From positions 1 to 64,000 of the forward strand of contig ONMA01000024.1 in assembly GCA_900318815.1 (NCBI GenBank): 64,000 bases of DNA, read 5' to 3'. The translations under genes were made by a program, and so were the position numbers. Source of the stretch: an uncultured Prevotellaceae bacterium. GTDB lineage: Bacteria > Bacteroidota > Bacteroidia > Bacteroidales > Bacteroidaceae. Position 1 is the first letter of the stretch. Every line of letters starts with the position of its first letter. Shown piece by piece: positions 34,819-43,238 of the stretch. The notes under the pieces were generated by a model, which was not told the origin of the DNA, made no database searches, and saw only the letters and a program-made list of their open reading frames with translations.

Positions 34819-35370
34819 ATGGAACAAGAAAAGAAACTATATACCCTGCTGGTCTACTCAGAGAACATTGCTGGTATTCTGAACCAGATTACTGCCGTCT
34901 TCACCCGCAGGCAGGTGAATATTGAGAGCCTGAACGTCTCGGCCTCGAGCATTCCGGGCGTACACAAATACACCATCACCGCCTGGTGCTACGACGACCA
35001 GGTGGTGAAGATTACGCGACAGATAGAAAAGAAAATCGACGTAATCAAGGCCAACTACTTCACCGACGACCAACTCTTCATCCGGGAGACTGGCCTCTAC
35101 AAGCTCTCCACCGAGGTGGTGATGCAGAACCCGGAGATTTCGCGGGCTGTGCGTCGCCACGATGCGAAGATTACCGAGGTGAACCCCGTTTACATTATTG
35201 TGATGAAGAGCGGCAAGACCGACGACATCATCTCGCTCTACCATGCCCTCGACGAGTTCGGTTGCCTGCTACAGTACACCCGTTCCGGGCGCATCGCCGT
35301 GACACGAGGCACCCAGGAGCAGGTGAGCGAGTTCCTGGAACAGCGCGAGAAGAGCAACAGCATGAAGTAG
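34819..35370 (+). CDS. ilvN: Acetolactate synthase small subunit
   Basis: Regulatory subunit giving valine feedback control. The 183-residue protein starts with an ACT domain (YTLLVYSENIAGILNQITAVFTRR, split near residues 7-30; NIESLNVSAS) and has the C-terminal regulatory half. The gene ends SMK-stop within a palindrome shared with the converging chelatase gene. In relatives an acyl-ACP thioesterase and ilvC often follow; here these lie at 43239 and 58293. Confidence 0.95.
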   Translation: MEQEKKLYTLLVYSENIAGILNQITAVFTRRQVNIESLNVSASSIPGVHKYTITAWCYDDQVVKITRQIEKKIDVIKANYFTDDQLFIRETGLYKLSTEVVMQNPEISRAVRRHDAKITEVNPVYIIVMKSGKTDDIISLYHALDEFGCLLQYTRSGRIAVTRGTQEQVSEFLEQREKSNSMK

Positions 35371-35390
35371 GCAGTTGCCTACTTCATTTT
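35362..35390 (+). terminator. Terminator shared with both stop codons of ilvN and the CbiK-like gene
   Basis: ATGAAGTAGGCA, GT, TGCCTACTTCAT (35362-35387) is a perfect hairpin followed by a short T-run on the plus strand. Both convergent genes end in ATG AAG TAG, so each 3' end forms one side of the stem. Confidence 0.75.
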
Positions 35391-36194
35391 CTCCACAAAG
35401 AGATCCAGTATCTCGGGGACTTCACCCAATCCTTCAATAGCCAGGTCGACAGCGAAGCCCTCCTTCTCCAAGGCCTCCTTCCACTCCACGGCAATATCGT
35501 TGGTGGCATGATCGCCCGCCACGAAAAGTAAGGGAACGAGCGTTACCCGACGTCCTTTCATGGCCCTAATCTGGCTGATAGCCGTCTGCAATGTGGGATA
35601 ACCTTCGATGGTGGCCACGTGGTGATAACTGTTTCCGCCTGCACGCAACATGTAGTCGAGCTGAGAATAGATGGCCGTAGCAGGGCCTTCCGTGCCATGT
35701 CCCACGAAGAGGACGTGCCGATGCTGCTTCACATCGGCGGCATGACGGTCAACGAGGATGTCGCACACGCGCTGTGCATCCTCCACACTATACAATAAAG
35801 GAGTACCCACGTGGATGTCGTCGAAGAAAGGACGCACCTGTTCAACCACCTGACGAAGCATGTCCATCTCGCGCCCGTCAATGAGGAAAGAGGGCTGAAC
35901 TAAGATGCGCCGACAGCCTTCGGCACGCAACTTCAACAGGGCATCGAGCGGCAAGTCCTTCTTCACACCACGCTGAGCCAGCCGTTTCGTCACATGCTTC
36001 GACGTGAAGCAGTCCTTTACCCTCATGTCGGGAAAAGACTGCCTTACTTGCTGGTTAAGAGCTTCGATCGTGCGAGTACGAGTGTCATCGTGAGTAGTAC
36101 CGAAATGAGCCATCAGCACCGCGTCGTACTGCTGTGCATGGGCTGCCAGCACCATGCACAAGGTGGACAAAAGAGCATAGAATCTGTTTTTCAT
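35379..36194 (-). CDS. Exported CbiK-like anaerobic cobaltochelatase
   Basis: CbiK-family proteins insert Co2+ (or Fe2+) into sirohydrochlorin-type tetrapyrroles. The 271-residue protein keeps the two key histidines, His166 (FVGHGTEG) and His229 (AGDHATND), spaced as in CbiK, plus Glu197 (TIEGYP). Unlike the cytoplasmic biosynthetic enzyme it begins with a signal peptide (MKNRFYALLSTLCMVLAAHA), so it should act in the periplasm. No corrin-ring genes are nearby. It overlaps the PepSY gene by 4 bases and shares a cobalamin riboswitch-controlled operon with a TonB receptor. Roles such as cobalt capture, tetrapyrrole metal exchange or corrinoid binding are possible; none is shown. Confidence 0.85.
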   Translation of the reverse strand: MKNRFYALLSTLCMVLAAHAQQYDAVLMAHFGTTHDDTRTRTIEALNQQVRQSFPDMRVKDCFTSKHVTKRLAQRGVKKDLPLDALLKLRAEGCRRILVQPSFLIDGREMDMLRQVVEQVRPFFDDIHVGTPLLYSVEDAQRVCDILVDRHAADVKQHRHVLFVGHGTEGPATAIYSQLDYMLRAGGNSYHHVATIEGYPTLQTAISQIRAMKGRRVTLVPLLFVAGDHATNDIAVEWKEALEKEGFAVDLAIEGLGEVPEILDLFVEKMK

Positions 36195-37633
36195 TTCCTG
36201 ATTGTTTTATGAGTGAATAATAGACGTTTCGCATACCTGAAAGCAAGAATGGTGCCTGTGAGCGAGACGATGGTGCCACCCAACAGCAGAAGCCAGAGGA
36301 TGAAACGCCGGCATGCAGAATGTGCGACAAAGAAGGGAGTATTCAGGGCATGCAGCCCCGTGTACATCCATTTGCCAGCCCGCCTATTATGATTGTAGTA
36401 TCGGCAAGCACCGTTCTTTGGATTGATATAGTAAGTACTGCCATCAGCGTCGGCCACCGAGACGCGACAAACGGGTAGCGGCAAAGAGTGCTTCTGACTG
36501 ACGTAGTAGTCATCGTAAGTCTCCAGCATCGTAGCCTGCACAGCTACCCCCGCATGATGCACCGCCTGTACCATGTTTCGGCACTGCCCGGCACTCAGTT
36601 CCTCGCGCCGTGCTTCCGCTGCACTGGCATCAACGAGATAATCGTCGATAGCAGTGAATACATGGTAGAAGGGCATGCCGCCCAACTCCTTCAGTTCGAC
36701 GCGCTTCACCTCATCCTTGGCAATCACCTTGGCCAAACTTAGGTGGAAATGCGTTACAGAGAGCGTGTCTGGCTCCATGTCACGGGCGCTATGCCCGCCA
36801 TGAACAGGCCAAAGCAGTTGGGGCGCATCGGCCAGCGACATGAATCCACTGAAAATCCACGTCAGTACAAAGAGGCCAAAACAAAGACCTGTGAGGTGAT
36901 GCCAGCGGAAGAGAGGCCGGGCGTAGGGCGACAGCGAGCCTCGGCGACGAGACATCCAAAGAGAGCGAATGCCCACGAACAATCCTGTGAGCACCATGAA
37001 AATGCCGAAGCCAGAAAGCCAGAGCACCACATCGGTCCAGGGCTGACGCCCCGTGGCCCGCAATTGCTTGATGTAGATCCAGTGGGGGATGGCCCCCACC
37101 CATGCCCAGAAACGACTGCTACTATCGGTCAGCTGTAAAGCTCGCCCAGTGCGCGACGAAAGATACAACTCAGAGCCTTGCCCGTCGTTCAGTGCATAGT
37201 GATAGACCGGGAAGTCGCTGAAGGGCATCACCCCGATGAGCCAGACATCAATTTCCTGGAGAGTCTCTATCAGCGTCGGGGTTGCCGAAGTCCAGCGCGA
37301 AGCCACGCTCATCAGTTCTTCTGGCGTCAGTTCACTTATTCTTTGTCCAGTACGAGCATCCAGCATCATCTCGCCCTGCATTGTCTTCACCAAGCAGACG
37401 TTGCGCCCCGCCACACTTTCAAAGGCTACAGACTGGGCACTGGCGGGCAGGCAAAGCGAGTCGGACACCTGCAGCGACTCAGCGTGCTGCATACGCTGCT
37501 GCATGGTAAGGCTGGGATAGGTGTGATACATCATCACCATACCCGAAAGGAACCACATCAGGAACAGGATACTGAGTACAGTGCCCAGTATCCTGTGAAG
37601 GTTGATAAATAGCCGACCGACGTTCTTTGCCAT
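36191..37633 (-). CDS. PepSY-associated multi-helix membrane protein
   Basis: A 480-residue inner membrane protein of the PepSY-TM type. Four hydrophobic segments are visible: near residues 14-35 (LSILFLMWFLSGMVMMYH), about 205-225 (FGIFMVLTGLFVG), about 250-270 (GLFVLTWIFSGFMSLA) and near the C-terminus (LLLLGGTIVSLTGTILAF). Conserved His residues sit near the helices, as in members that handle heme-like electrons or reduce ferric siderophores. It lies between the TonB receptor (6-base gap) and the CbiK-like gene (4-base overlap), so all three are translated together. A reductase or periplasmic handling role for the imported metal complex is inferred. Confidence 0.82.
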   Translation of the reverse strand: MAKNVGRLFINLHRILGTVLSILFLMWFLSGMVMMYHTYPSLTMQQRMQHAESLQVSDSLCLPASAQSVAFESVAGRNVCLVKTMQGEMMLDARTGQRISELTPEELMSVASRWTSATPTLIETLQEIDVWLIGVMPFSDFPVYHYALNDGQGSELYLSSRTGRALQLTDSSSRFWAWVGAIPHWIYIKQLRATGRQPWTDVVLWLSGFGIFMVLTGLFVGIRSLWMSRRRGSLSPYARPLFRWHHLTGLCFGLFVLTWIFSGFMSLADAPQLLWPVHGGHSARDMEPDTLSVTHFHLSLAKVIAKDEVKRVELKELGGMPFYHVFTAIDDYLVDASAAEARREELSAGQCRNMVQAVHHAGVAVQATMLETYDDYYVSQKHSLPLPVCRVSVADADGSTYYINPKNGACRYYNHNRRAGKWMYTGLHALNTPFFVAHSACRRFILWLLLLGGTIVSLTGTILAFRYAKRLLFTHKTIRK

Positions 37634-37639
37634 TGCGTA

Positions 37640-39925
37640 TTACATATCGAAGGTTGCCGTGAAACGCACGTTGCGGCCTTCCTCGGGCACGTAGCCTGTG
37701 GTACTGACGGCATACATGTAGAAAGTCTTATCGAAGATGTTGTTGAAATTGAACTGCAACTTCCACGTCTTGAACTGATAGCTCGCCATAGCATTGGCCA
37801 CCGCGTAGGGGTCGAAGGTCATGGTATTGGCAGCGTTCACATACACCTTGCTCGAATAGTTGAAGCCGGCACCCAGTTTCAGTCCCTTCAAGGCACGGCC
37901 AAAATCATAGAATGCCCAGCCGTAGGCCATGTGCTTGGGTGCATGCTGCAGGTAATTGCCAGCCTGCGTATTACTGACATACTCAGTATAGGAGAACTCC
38001 TTCAGCTTGGCAATGGTCAGCGAATAGCCGGCATCGAGGGTCAGCGCGTCGACGGGCATGGCCGTAAAGCTCAGCTCAAGTCCCTTCGAGTCGGCACGGC
38101 CTACCTGTCCGCTGACGTTGTACTCAGTACCGTCAATGGTGGTCTTGCCCAGGTTCTGCACCATATTGTTCTTTACAATATAGAAGGCGGAGAAGTCGGC
38201 CTGCAGGCGATTGCTGAAGGTGATATGCGAACCCACCTCGAACTGGTGGCCATAGATGGGTTTGAAGACGCTGCCATTCACATCAGCATCCAACCGCTTT
38301 CCGCTATTGTCAATGTAGATATAGCCATCGCTGACGGCTGTTCGTGTGGGTTTGAAGAAGCTGCTGGCCGAGGCATATACGTTGATGTTGTCGTTGAACT
38401 CATAGAGCGTGCTCAGACGATAGGTCAGTGCATTGTTGTGCTCGCTGGTTTTTGGGTCCTTGCTGGTAATCTCCTTATGTTTGCTGTAGACCATCTGGTA
38501 GTTGCGATGGAAGTAGTCGTAGCGGGCACTGGCCAGCAGGGTGAACTGCGGTGTCAGGTGCAAATAGTCGGCCACTTGCAGGCTGTAGGTCTGCTCCCAC
38601 TCAAGGCTGCGTTTCTGGAAGGGAACGTCGATATGCCCTTGGTTGAGCTGCGGGTTGCGCACGTCAAGAATGGCATTCTTGCCTGGGCCGGAAGCTGCCG
38701 AACCATAGCTGCTGCGCCAACGGGGCAAATACAGGTTGGAATAATTGGCAGCGAAGAGCAGGTCGTGCTTCACCTCGCCCGTCTCGGCCTTTCCGTGCAG
38801 TTCCAGCTGGTTCTGTAGCAGGTTCACTTCGTAGTCGAAGAGGAAGCCTGTACGCTTCAGCGAATCGATGTTGATATATACCTTGTTATTGCCATTCATA
38901 TAATAATGGTTGTAGATGGGGTCGCTCGACGTGAGGTAGCTCAGACCCTCGGAAGCATAATAGCTCAGATCATCATAATAGTAGGACAGGTGGTCAATGA
39001 GTTTCCAGCCCGTGTGACCGAAGAGATGGGTGTACTTCAAAGCCACAGTGACATCTTTGTCGGTCAGATGGTCCAGGGGGTCGTTAAAGCGGGTACGGGG
39101 GTTGATATAGTCGGGAATGTCGCCTGCCTCCCACGCCAGTTTACCGCTGTTGTCGTAAACATCGGCCGTGAAATGGGGCTGACCCGTGTCGGTGCCATAG
39201 TAGTCGTCCTTGGCCGAAGCGGTGAAAGTGAGCTTGTCCCAGTCGCTCAGACGGAAGTCAAGTGCCAGCCATCCGTTAATGGCCTTGTTGTCGGTGTGTC
39301 GCCATCCTTCGCCTCCGGCCATGGAGAAGTCAGTGCGGAAGTTTATGCCGTCGGAGATGGCTCCGCTGGCTCCTCCCTCGACCGAGTAGCGTCCCCAGCT
39401 ACCCATGCTCATGCCAGCGTGTACGTGCTTCTGTGAGGTAGGCTGTTTGTGAATCACATTCACCACACCGCCCAAGGCTGAGTGGCCGAACATCACAGAG
39501 GCTGCACCCTTCAGCACCTCAACACTCTGCACGGAGGCCAGACTGGTACTGGGAGCCGACTGGTAGAGATTATGGCGCTCGTCGCGAATGCCGTCGTTAA
39601 GCAGCACAAAGTCGGAGAAGCCGCGGATGGTGAAATAGAGGAATCCGCCATACGAGTTGATGGGCCTGATACCCGTGGTTACGCGGGCTGCATCGTTCAG
39701 GTCGCGCAGGCCAAGGGCCTCAATCTTAGGCCGGTCGACGCTCGACACCGTCAACGGAGCCTTCTCTATCGGCACAGGCAACTTGCCGACGGCTGAAGGC
39801 TGATGACGCAGACTCGAAATGACAACTTCATTGAGGTGCAGGGTGGTGTCGTTGTCCTGTTCGTAGGCAACTACACTACCGGCACACAGACCCATAAGGG
39901 TCGCAGCAAACAATCTTGCTTTCAT
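37640..39925 (-). CDS. TonB-dependent receptor under cobalamin riboswitch control
   Basis: An outer membrane transporter of 761 residues with signal peptide (MKARLFAATLMGLCAGSVVA), a plug domain (LNEVVISSLRHQ...; FTIRGFSDFVLLNDGIRDERHN; VEVLKGAASVMFGHSALGGVVNVI) and a 22-strand type barrel ending in a terminal aromatic-rich segment (NVRFTATFDM). It lacks the SusC-type N-terminal domain and resembles siderophore or vitamin receptors. The riboswitch at 39985-40173 says its job relates to cobalamin, other corrinoids or cobalt; the exact ligand is not readable. It is first in an operon with the PepSY protein and the CbiK-like chelatase. Confidence 0.9.
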   Translation of the reverse strand: MKARLFAATLMGLCAGSVVAYEQDNDTTLHLNEVVISSLRHQPSAVGKLPVPIEKAPLTVSSVDRPKIEALGLRDLNDAARVTTGIRPINSYGGFLYFTIRGFSDFVLLNDGIRDERHNLYQSAPSTSLASVQSVEVLKGAASVMFGHSALGGVVNVIHKQPTSQKHVHAGMSMGSWGRYSVEGGASGAISDGINFRTDFSMAGGEGWRHTDNKAINGWLALDFRLSDWDKLTFTASAKDDYYGTDTGQPHFTADVYDNSGKLAWEAGDIPDYINPRTRFNDPLDHLTDKDVTVALKYTHLFGHTGWKLIDHLSYYYDDLSYYASEGLSYLTSSDPIYNHYYMNGNNKVYINIDSLKRTGFLFDYEVNLLQNQLELHGKAETGEVKHDLLFAANYSNLYLPRWRSSYGSAASGPGKNAILDVRNPQLNQGHIDVPFQKRSLEWEQTYSLQVADYLHLTPQFTLLASARYDYFHRNYQMVYSKHKEITSKDPKTSEHNNALTYRLSTLYEFNDNINVYASASSFFKPTRTAVSDGYIYIDNSGKRLDADVNGSVFKPIYGHQFEVGSHITFSNRLQADFSAFYIVKNNMVQNLGKTTIDGTEYNVSGQVGRADSKGLELSFTAMPVDALTLDAGYSLTIAKLKEFSYTEYVSNTQAGNYLQHAPKHMAYGWAFYDFGRALKGLKLGAGFNYSSKVYVNAANTMTFDPYAVANAMASYQFKTWKLQFNFNNIFDKTFYMYAVSTTGYVPEEGRNVRFTATFDM

Positions 39926-39984
39926 AGTGTGTTAAGTGATAAATGTTAATAATAATCCCCCTGACCCCGGGAGGACAGTTACTT

Positions 39985-40173
39985 ACAGAAGTAGGCAGGT
40001 CTCCTGACTTTCCCCATGAAACTCGCCTTCCCAACTATTTTTATGAGATAAAAAATGTCAGTGGCTCTTTTCTGAGTTTCACACAACGAGGATTACAGTA
40101 GCGGGCACTGTCCAGGATTTGCACCTGATTCCCTATTAAAGACAAGACCTTTCGGGCCAAGTCTACCTAAATC
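39985..40173 (-). ncRNA. Cobalamin riboswitch
   Basis: Read on the minus strand, the leader has GGGAATCAGGTGCAAATCC, then GCCCGCTACTGTAA, and ends with the B12 box AAGTCAGGAGACCTGCC. These are the conserved blocks of the cobalamin riboswitch, in order. The receptor ATG is about 60 bases downstream, so control of translation start or early termination is possible. High cobalamin should turn the operon off. Confidence 0.95.
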
Positions 40174-40179
40174 CGACTG

Positions 40180-40211
40180 CAAATGTACAATAATTCCATG
40201 AAACAGCCAAA
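40180..40211 (-). promoter_or_regulatory. Promoter driving the riboswitch and TonB/PepSY/CbiK-like operon
   Basis: On the minus strand: TTTG (40211-40208), 20 bases, TACATTTG (40187-40180), immediately upstream of the riboswitch. Confidence 0.8.
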
Positions 40212-40238
40212 TTTTCTGCTTCATTTTCATAAAAAAAC

Positions 40239-40372
40239 GCGACCTACGGTTAAAAGACGCTGAAAGCGTCACCTCTCAATAGCCGTAGTGTCCGAAGGAC
40301 CTACGGATTATGGAAAGGGAGAAAATGCACTCTGAAAGAGTGCCCCAACATCATTGAGAGGAGGGGCATCCG
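40239..40372. repeat. Dispersed palindromic element, CGCTGAAAGCGT family (copy 2)
   Basis: Contains AGACGCTGAAAGCGTC, TAGCCGTAGTGTCCGAAGGACC and CACTCTGAAAGAGTGCCCC, matching the element at 23816-24047 in inverse orientation over more than 50 contiguous bases. It separates the nrdG end from the riboswitch operon promoter. Confidence 0.85.
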
Positions 40373-40390
40373 TGTGTACAGGTGTCCCCT

Positions 40391-40861
40391 TTAGGGTCGA
40401 TGCCAGAACAGCGAGGTAATGTCCTCGAAGTGGCCATCGTCGGTCTGACGATAAAGTCGCTGGTTGGTCGTTGGCTGCTTCAACGGACCAAGATGCTGGA
40501 TGTAAGGGCCTATCTTGATGAAGTCGAAGTCGGACCAACTGACCGACGGCGGTACGCGGAGACGACCACTATACCATGCCACCTTCAGCTCGGGATATTG
40601 CTCATGCACATACTGCGCCAACATACTGACACCCACGGGGTCGGCATCGCCCCCCATGAAGGCGACGCATGTGACCTGACGTCCGTACCTGCCTACGAAG
40701 TCGTCGATGGCATCGACATCCAAGGGCAGGCCAATGTCGTCCCACAGATAGCGACTGTGACAACCAGGACAACGGCAGGGACAGTTAGAGATATTGATGG
40801 CCAGCGTCACTTCATCGGGAATCTCCTGAAAGACAATGGCCGTGTTGACATACTTCAGCAT
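40391..40861 (-). CDS. nrdG: Anaerobic ribonucleotide reductase activating protein
   Basis: NrdG is a radical SAM enzyme that installs the glycyl radical on NrdD. The 156-residue protein has the cluster motif CPCRCPGC, which contains the spacing CxxxCxxC, near residues 28-35, followed by a short AdoMet fold (FMGGDADP). It lies 42 bases after nrdD. That gap consists almost entirely of one arm of a dispersed repeat. Confidence 0.92.
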   Translation of the reverse strand: MLKYVNTAIVFQEIPDEVTLAINISNCPCRCPGCHSRYLWDDIGLPLDVDAIDDFVGRYGRQVTCVAFMGGDADPVGVSMLAQYVHEQYPELKVAWYSGRLRVPPSVSWSDFDFIKIGPYIQHLGPLKQPTTNQRLYRQTDDGHFEDITSLFWHRP

Positions 40862-40867
40862 GGTAGA

Positions 40868-40908
40868 GCGGCAGCAAATTCTTCACTCTTCACTCTTCAT
40901 TCTTCACT
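40868..40908. repeat. CTTCACTCT-type repeat arm spanning the nrdD stop and nrdD-nrdG gap
   Basis: GCGGCAGCAAATTCTTCACT and the following CTTCACTCTTC tandem match one arm of the inverted repeat at 55403-55499. The last codons and TGA stop of nrdD (40904-40906) are formed by this repeat, and it supplies the leader of nrdG. Confidence 0.85.
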
Positions 40909-43003
40909 TTACAGCATGGGCGTAGTAGCGGCGTGAGGCCTCCTCCTGCCTTGGCTGCGAGAAGTTGCTGACGCGCTTCAGATAGCCAATGATGCGGGTC
41001 ATATAGTCCACATTCTTAGAATGGCAATGCGGGCACTCCTTCAGATAGCGCTTGTCGATGTGACCGCAATCGTTACACACAGTGTTGGGGATATTGAAGG
41101 TGAAGTAGTTGCAGCCTTCTTGTGCCGCAACATGGAGCAACTGCAAATACTGCTGCTTCGACAGATGCTCGTCGAGATTCATGTGCAGTGCCGAACCGCC
41201 AGTCAGGTGTTCAATATAGGGAGCGCCATGCAGTTTGAACTTGTCAATGATGGAAAGACTGTCATCCTCAACGACATAGAAGTAGGAGTTGTAGCAGTCG
41301 CGCGGCACGAAGTACCCGTCTTCGCGATCCCACTTAGCATGCTTCACGCCCACGTTCTCGGCGGGTATCATCTCGCAGTTGAACATTACGTCCTTGGTGC
41401 GATACTGCTTGTTGTACTTCTCTATGAGTCCGAGGATGCCCTGCACGAAATGCTTATAGTCCTCGTTGGGCGTAATCTGCAGTCCCATGAACTCGGCAGC
41501 TTCCACCAGTCCGTTGATGCCAATAGTGAGATACTGGCGGGCAATGTTGATGTAGCCTGCGTCGAAGAGGGGCAGCATGCCGTGGGCCTGCAGCTCTTTC
41601 AGGTTCTCGTTATAGGCCAACTGCACCTTGTGGCAGAGGTCAATAACCTCACCTAAATACGCCAGGTAGTCCATCTTGTGGTTCACGGCATACTGGATGC
41701 AACGGTTCAGGTTGATGGTGAGTACCGACTTCGAGCCCGTCGACACGCCGCCGGCTCCCAGCGTATAACTGAATCCGTTGTCGGTAATCTCGTTGCGCAG
41801 CCGACAGCACGAAGAGAGAGAATCGGCGTTGTCGCTCATATAGGTGAAGAACGAATGGCCCTCACTGTACATCTCTGCCGTGAACTCGCCCCACTCTTTA
41901 TCTTTGCACTCGCCGTTCTCGTCAACAAGCAGAGCCATGGTCTCCACGGGGAAGGTCAGCATGGTCTTGGTGCGCTCCTTGTTGAACCACTTCATAAAGC
42001 GCTTCTGCAGCCAGGAAAGTGCATCCCAGTCGGGCTTCGCGCCGTCAGGGAAGTAGAAGTCACCGAAGATGCTCTCGAAGTAGTAGCGGTCGTAGTAGGC
42101 CACGTTCCAGAACACGGCCTGATAGTTGCGGGCTCCCGTGGGCTGGTTGAGTGTATAGACAATCTGCTCGAAGCAGTCGGTAATCACCTTGTCGAGCGTG
42201 CGGTGCTTCAGGCTCAGGTCTACCACCTCGTCGGCTCTCTTGTAGTAGTCGGCCCCGAACTCCTTGCCGATGAAGTAGCTCAGGTACATCAGGAACTCAG
42301 GCGTGGCACAGGCACCGCTAAGCATCGAGCTGACCATGAACACCATGTTGACGAAACCGCCGCAGAACGACTTCAGGTTGGTGGGGGCGGTGGCGTTGCC
42401 GCCAATGGATATCGTACCACCTACAAGCCAGGGGTACATCGTAATCGAGGCGCAATAGTTGGCCAGAGAGGTCTCGTCGTTCTTATATATAAAGTGGTGT
42501 GTCAGCTTGTCTATATACTCGTCGGCCAGCTGCTTGCCGTACATCTTCTTGATGCGCTCCGTGAGCAGACGGCGGTTCAGGCGGATGAAGTTCGACTTGG
42601 GCAACTCGCCAATGAGCGTGGCAATGTTCTTGTGCTCTACGTTGGCGTTGGCATCATACTTCGATCCAGTAGCAGCATTGGCCGACTCCATATACTCCGA
42701 GAGAAACTTCATCTTCTCCAGCGTCTCCCTGTCCTCGGCGTGCTGCTGACGATAGAGCATGAACGACTTGGCCACCTTGTAGAAACCTTCGCGCATCAGG
42801 GCCTCCTCCACTTGGTTCTGGATGTCTTCCACCGTAATGTCATCATGAATATTCAAATGACTCAGTATCCGCGAAAGCATGCTCAGGTCGGCAGGTTCCT
42901 CTACGCTGGAAAATGCCTTCACAATGGCATTCATAATCTTATCGAGCGAGAAATTGTCTTTCGAACCGTCACGCTTTGTAATCGTAAAGTTTCTAATTTC
43001 CAT
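40904..43003 (-). CDS. nrdD: Anaerobic ribonucleoside-triphosphate reductase (class III)
   Basis: Makes deoxynucleotides without oxygen, using a glycyl radical. The 699-residue protein starts with an ATP-cone regulatory domain (about residues 1-95, ITKRDGSKDNFSLDKI). The catalytic barrel follows, then a C-terminal zinc site with two CxxC pairs (CNDCGHID; CPHCHSKN) and the glycyl radical loop RIIGYLKR. All features look intact. The leader region (43004-43125) holds unusual inverted repeats. It is the first gene of nrdD-nrdG. Confidence 0.95.
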   Translation of the reverse strand: MEIRNFTITKRDGSKDNFSLDKIMNAIVKAFSSVEEPADLSMLSRILSHLNIHDDITVEDIQNQVEEALMREGFYKVAKSFMLYRQQHAEDRETLEKMKFLSEYMESANAATGSKYDANANVEHKNIATLIGELPKSNFIRLNRRLLTERIKKMYGKQLADEYIDKLTHHFIYKNDETSLANYCASITMYPWLVGGTISIGGNATAPTNLKSFCGGFVNMVFMVSSMLSGACATPEFLMYLSYFIGKEFGADYYKRADEVVDLSLKHRTLDKVITDCFEQIVYTLNQPTGARNYQAVFWNVAYYDRYYFESIFGDFYFPDGAKPDWDALSWLQKRFMKWFNKERTKTMLTFPVETMALLVDENGECKDKEWGEFTAEMYSEGHSFFTYMSDNADSLSSCCRLRNEITDNGFSYTLGAGGVSTGSKSVLTINLNRCIQYAVNHKMDYLAYLGEVIDLCHKVQLAYNENLKELQAHGMLPLFDAGYINIARQYLTIGINGLVEAAEFMGLQITPNEDYKHFVQGILGLIEKYNKQYRTKDVMFNCEMIPAENVGVKHAKWDREDGYFVPRDCYNSYFYVVEDDSLSIIDKFKLHGAPYIEHLTGGSALHMNLDEHLSKQQYLQLLHVAAQEGCNYFTFNIPNTVCNDCGHIDKRYLKECPHCHSKNVDYMTRIIGYLKRVSNFSQPRQEEASRRYYAHAVK

Positions 43004-43064
43004 TTTTAAATATCTGTATTTTAACTGTTTAGAAAATTTTTAGTAGCTGAAAGTTTACCATTTT

Positions 43065-43113
43065 GGACAACTATCCCGTTTTCTTCTCCGAAAAAGTTGT
43101 CCTTTTTGGTCAA
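43065..43113 (-). promoter_or_regulatory. Inverted repeats in the nrdD leader
   Basis: GGACAACT (43065-43072) pairs with AGTTGTCC (43095-43102). The second arm also forms TTGTCC-TTTTT-GGTCAA (43097-43113), a near palindrome. All lie between the nrdD promoter (43126-43133) and its start, so they are within the transcribed leader. They could be an operator or RNA structure; no known box matches exactly. Confidence 0.4.
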
Positions 43114-43125
43114 CCAAATCGGATG

Positions 43126-43133
43126 CAAAGTTA
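43126..43133 (-). promoter_or_regulatory. Promoter -7 element for nrdD-nrdG
   Basis: TAACTTTG on the minus strand, about 120 bases before the nrdD ATG, leaving a long leader. Confidence 0.55.
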
Positions 43134-43209
43134 CAAAATTTATCCGAACGACTCTCTATCATTCAACAAAAATTTTAGCAAAAATAGCCGATATTCTCAT
43201 TTTTCTTTG

Positions 43210-43217
43210 TAACTTTG
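43210..43217 (+). promoter_or_regulatory. Promoter -7 element for the acyl-ACP thioesterase
   Basis: TAACTTTG, 21 bases before the ATG at 43239. Confidence 0.6.
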
Positions 43218-43238
43218 CAACAAATTTACAAACACGTT

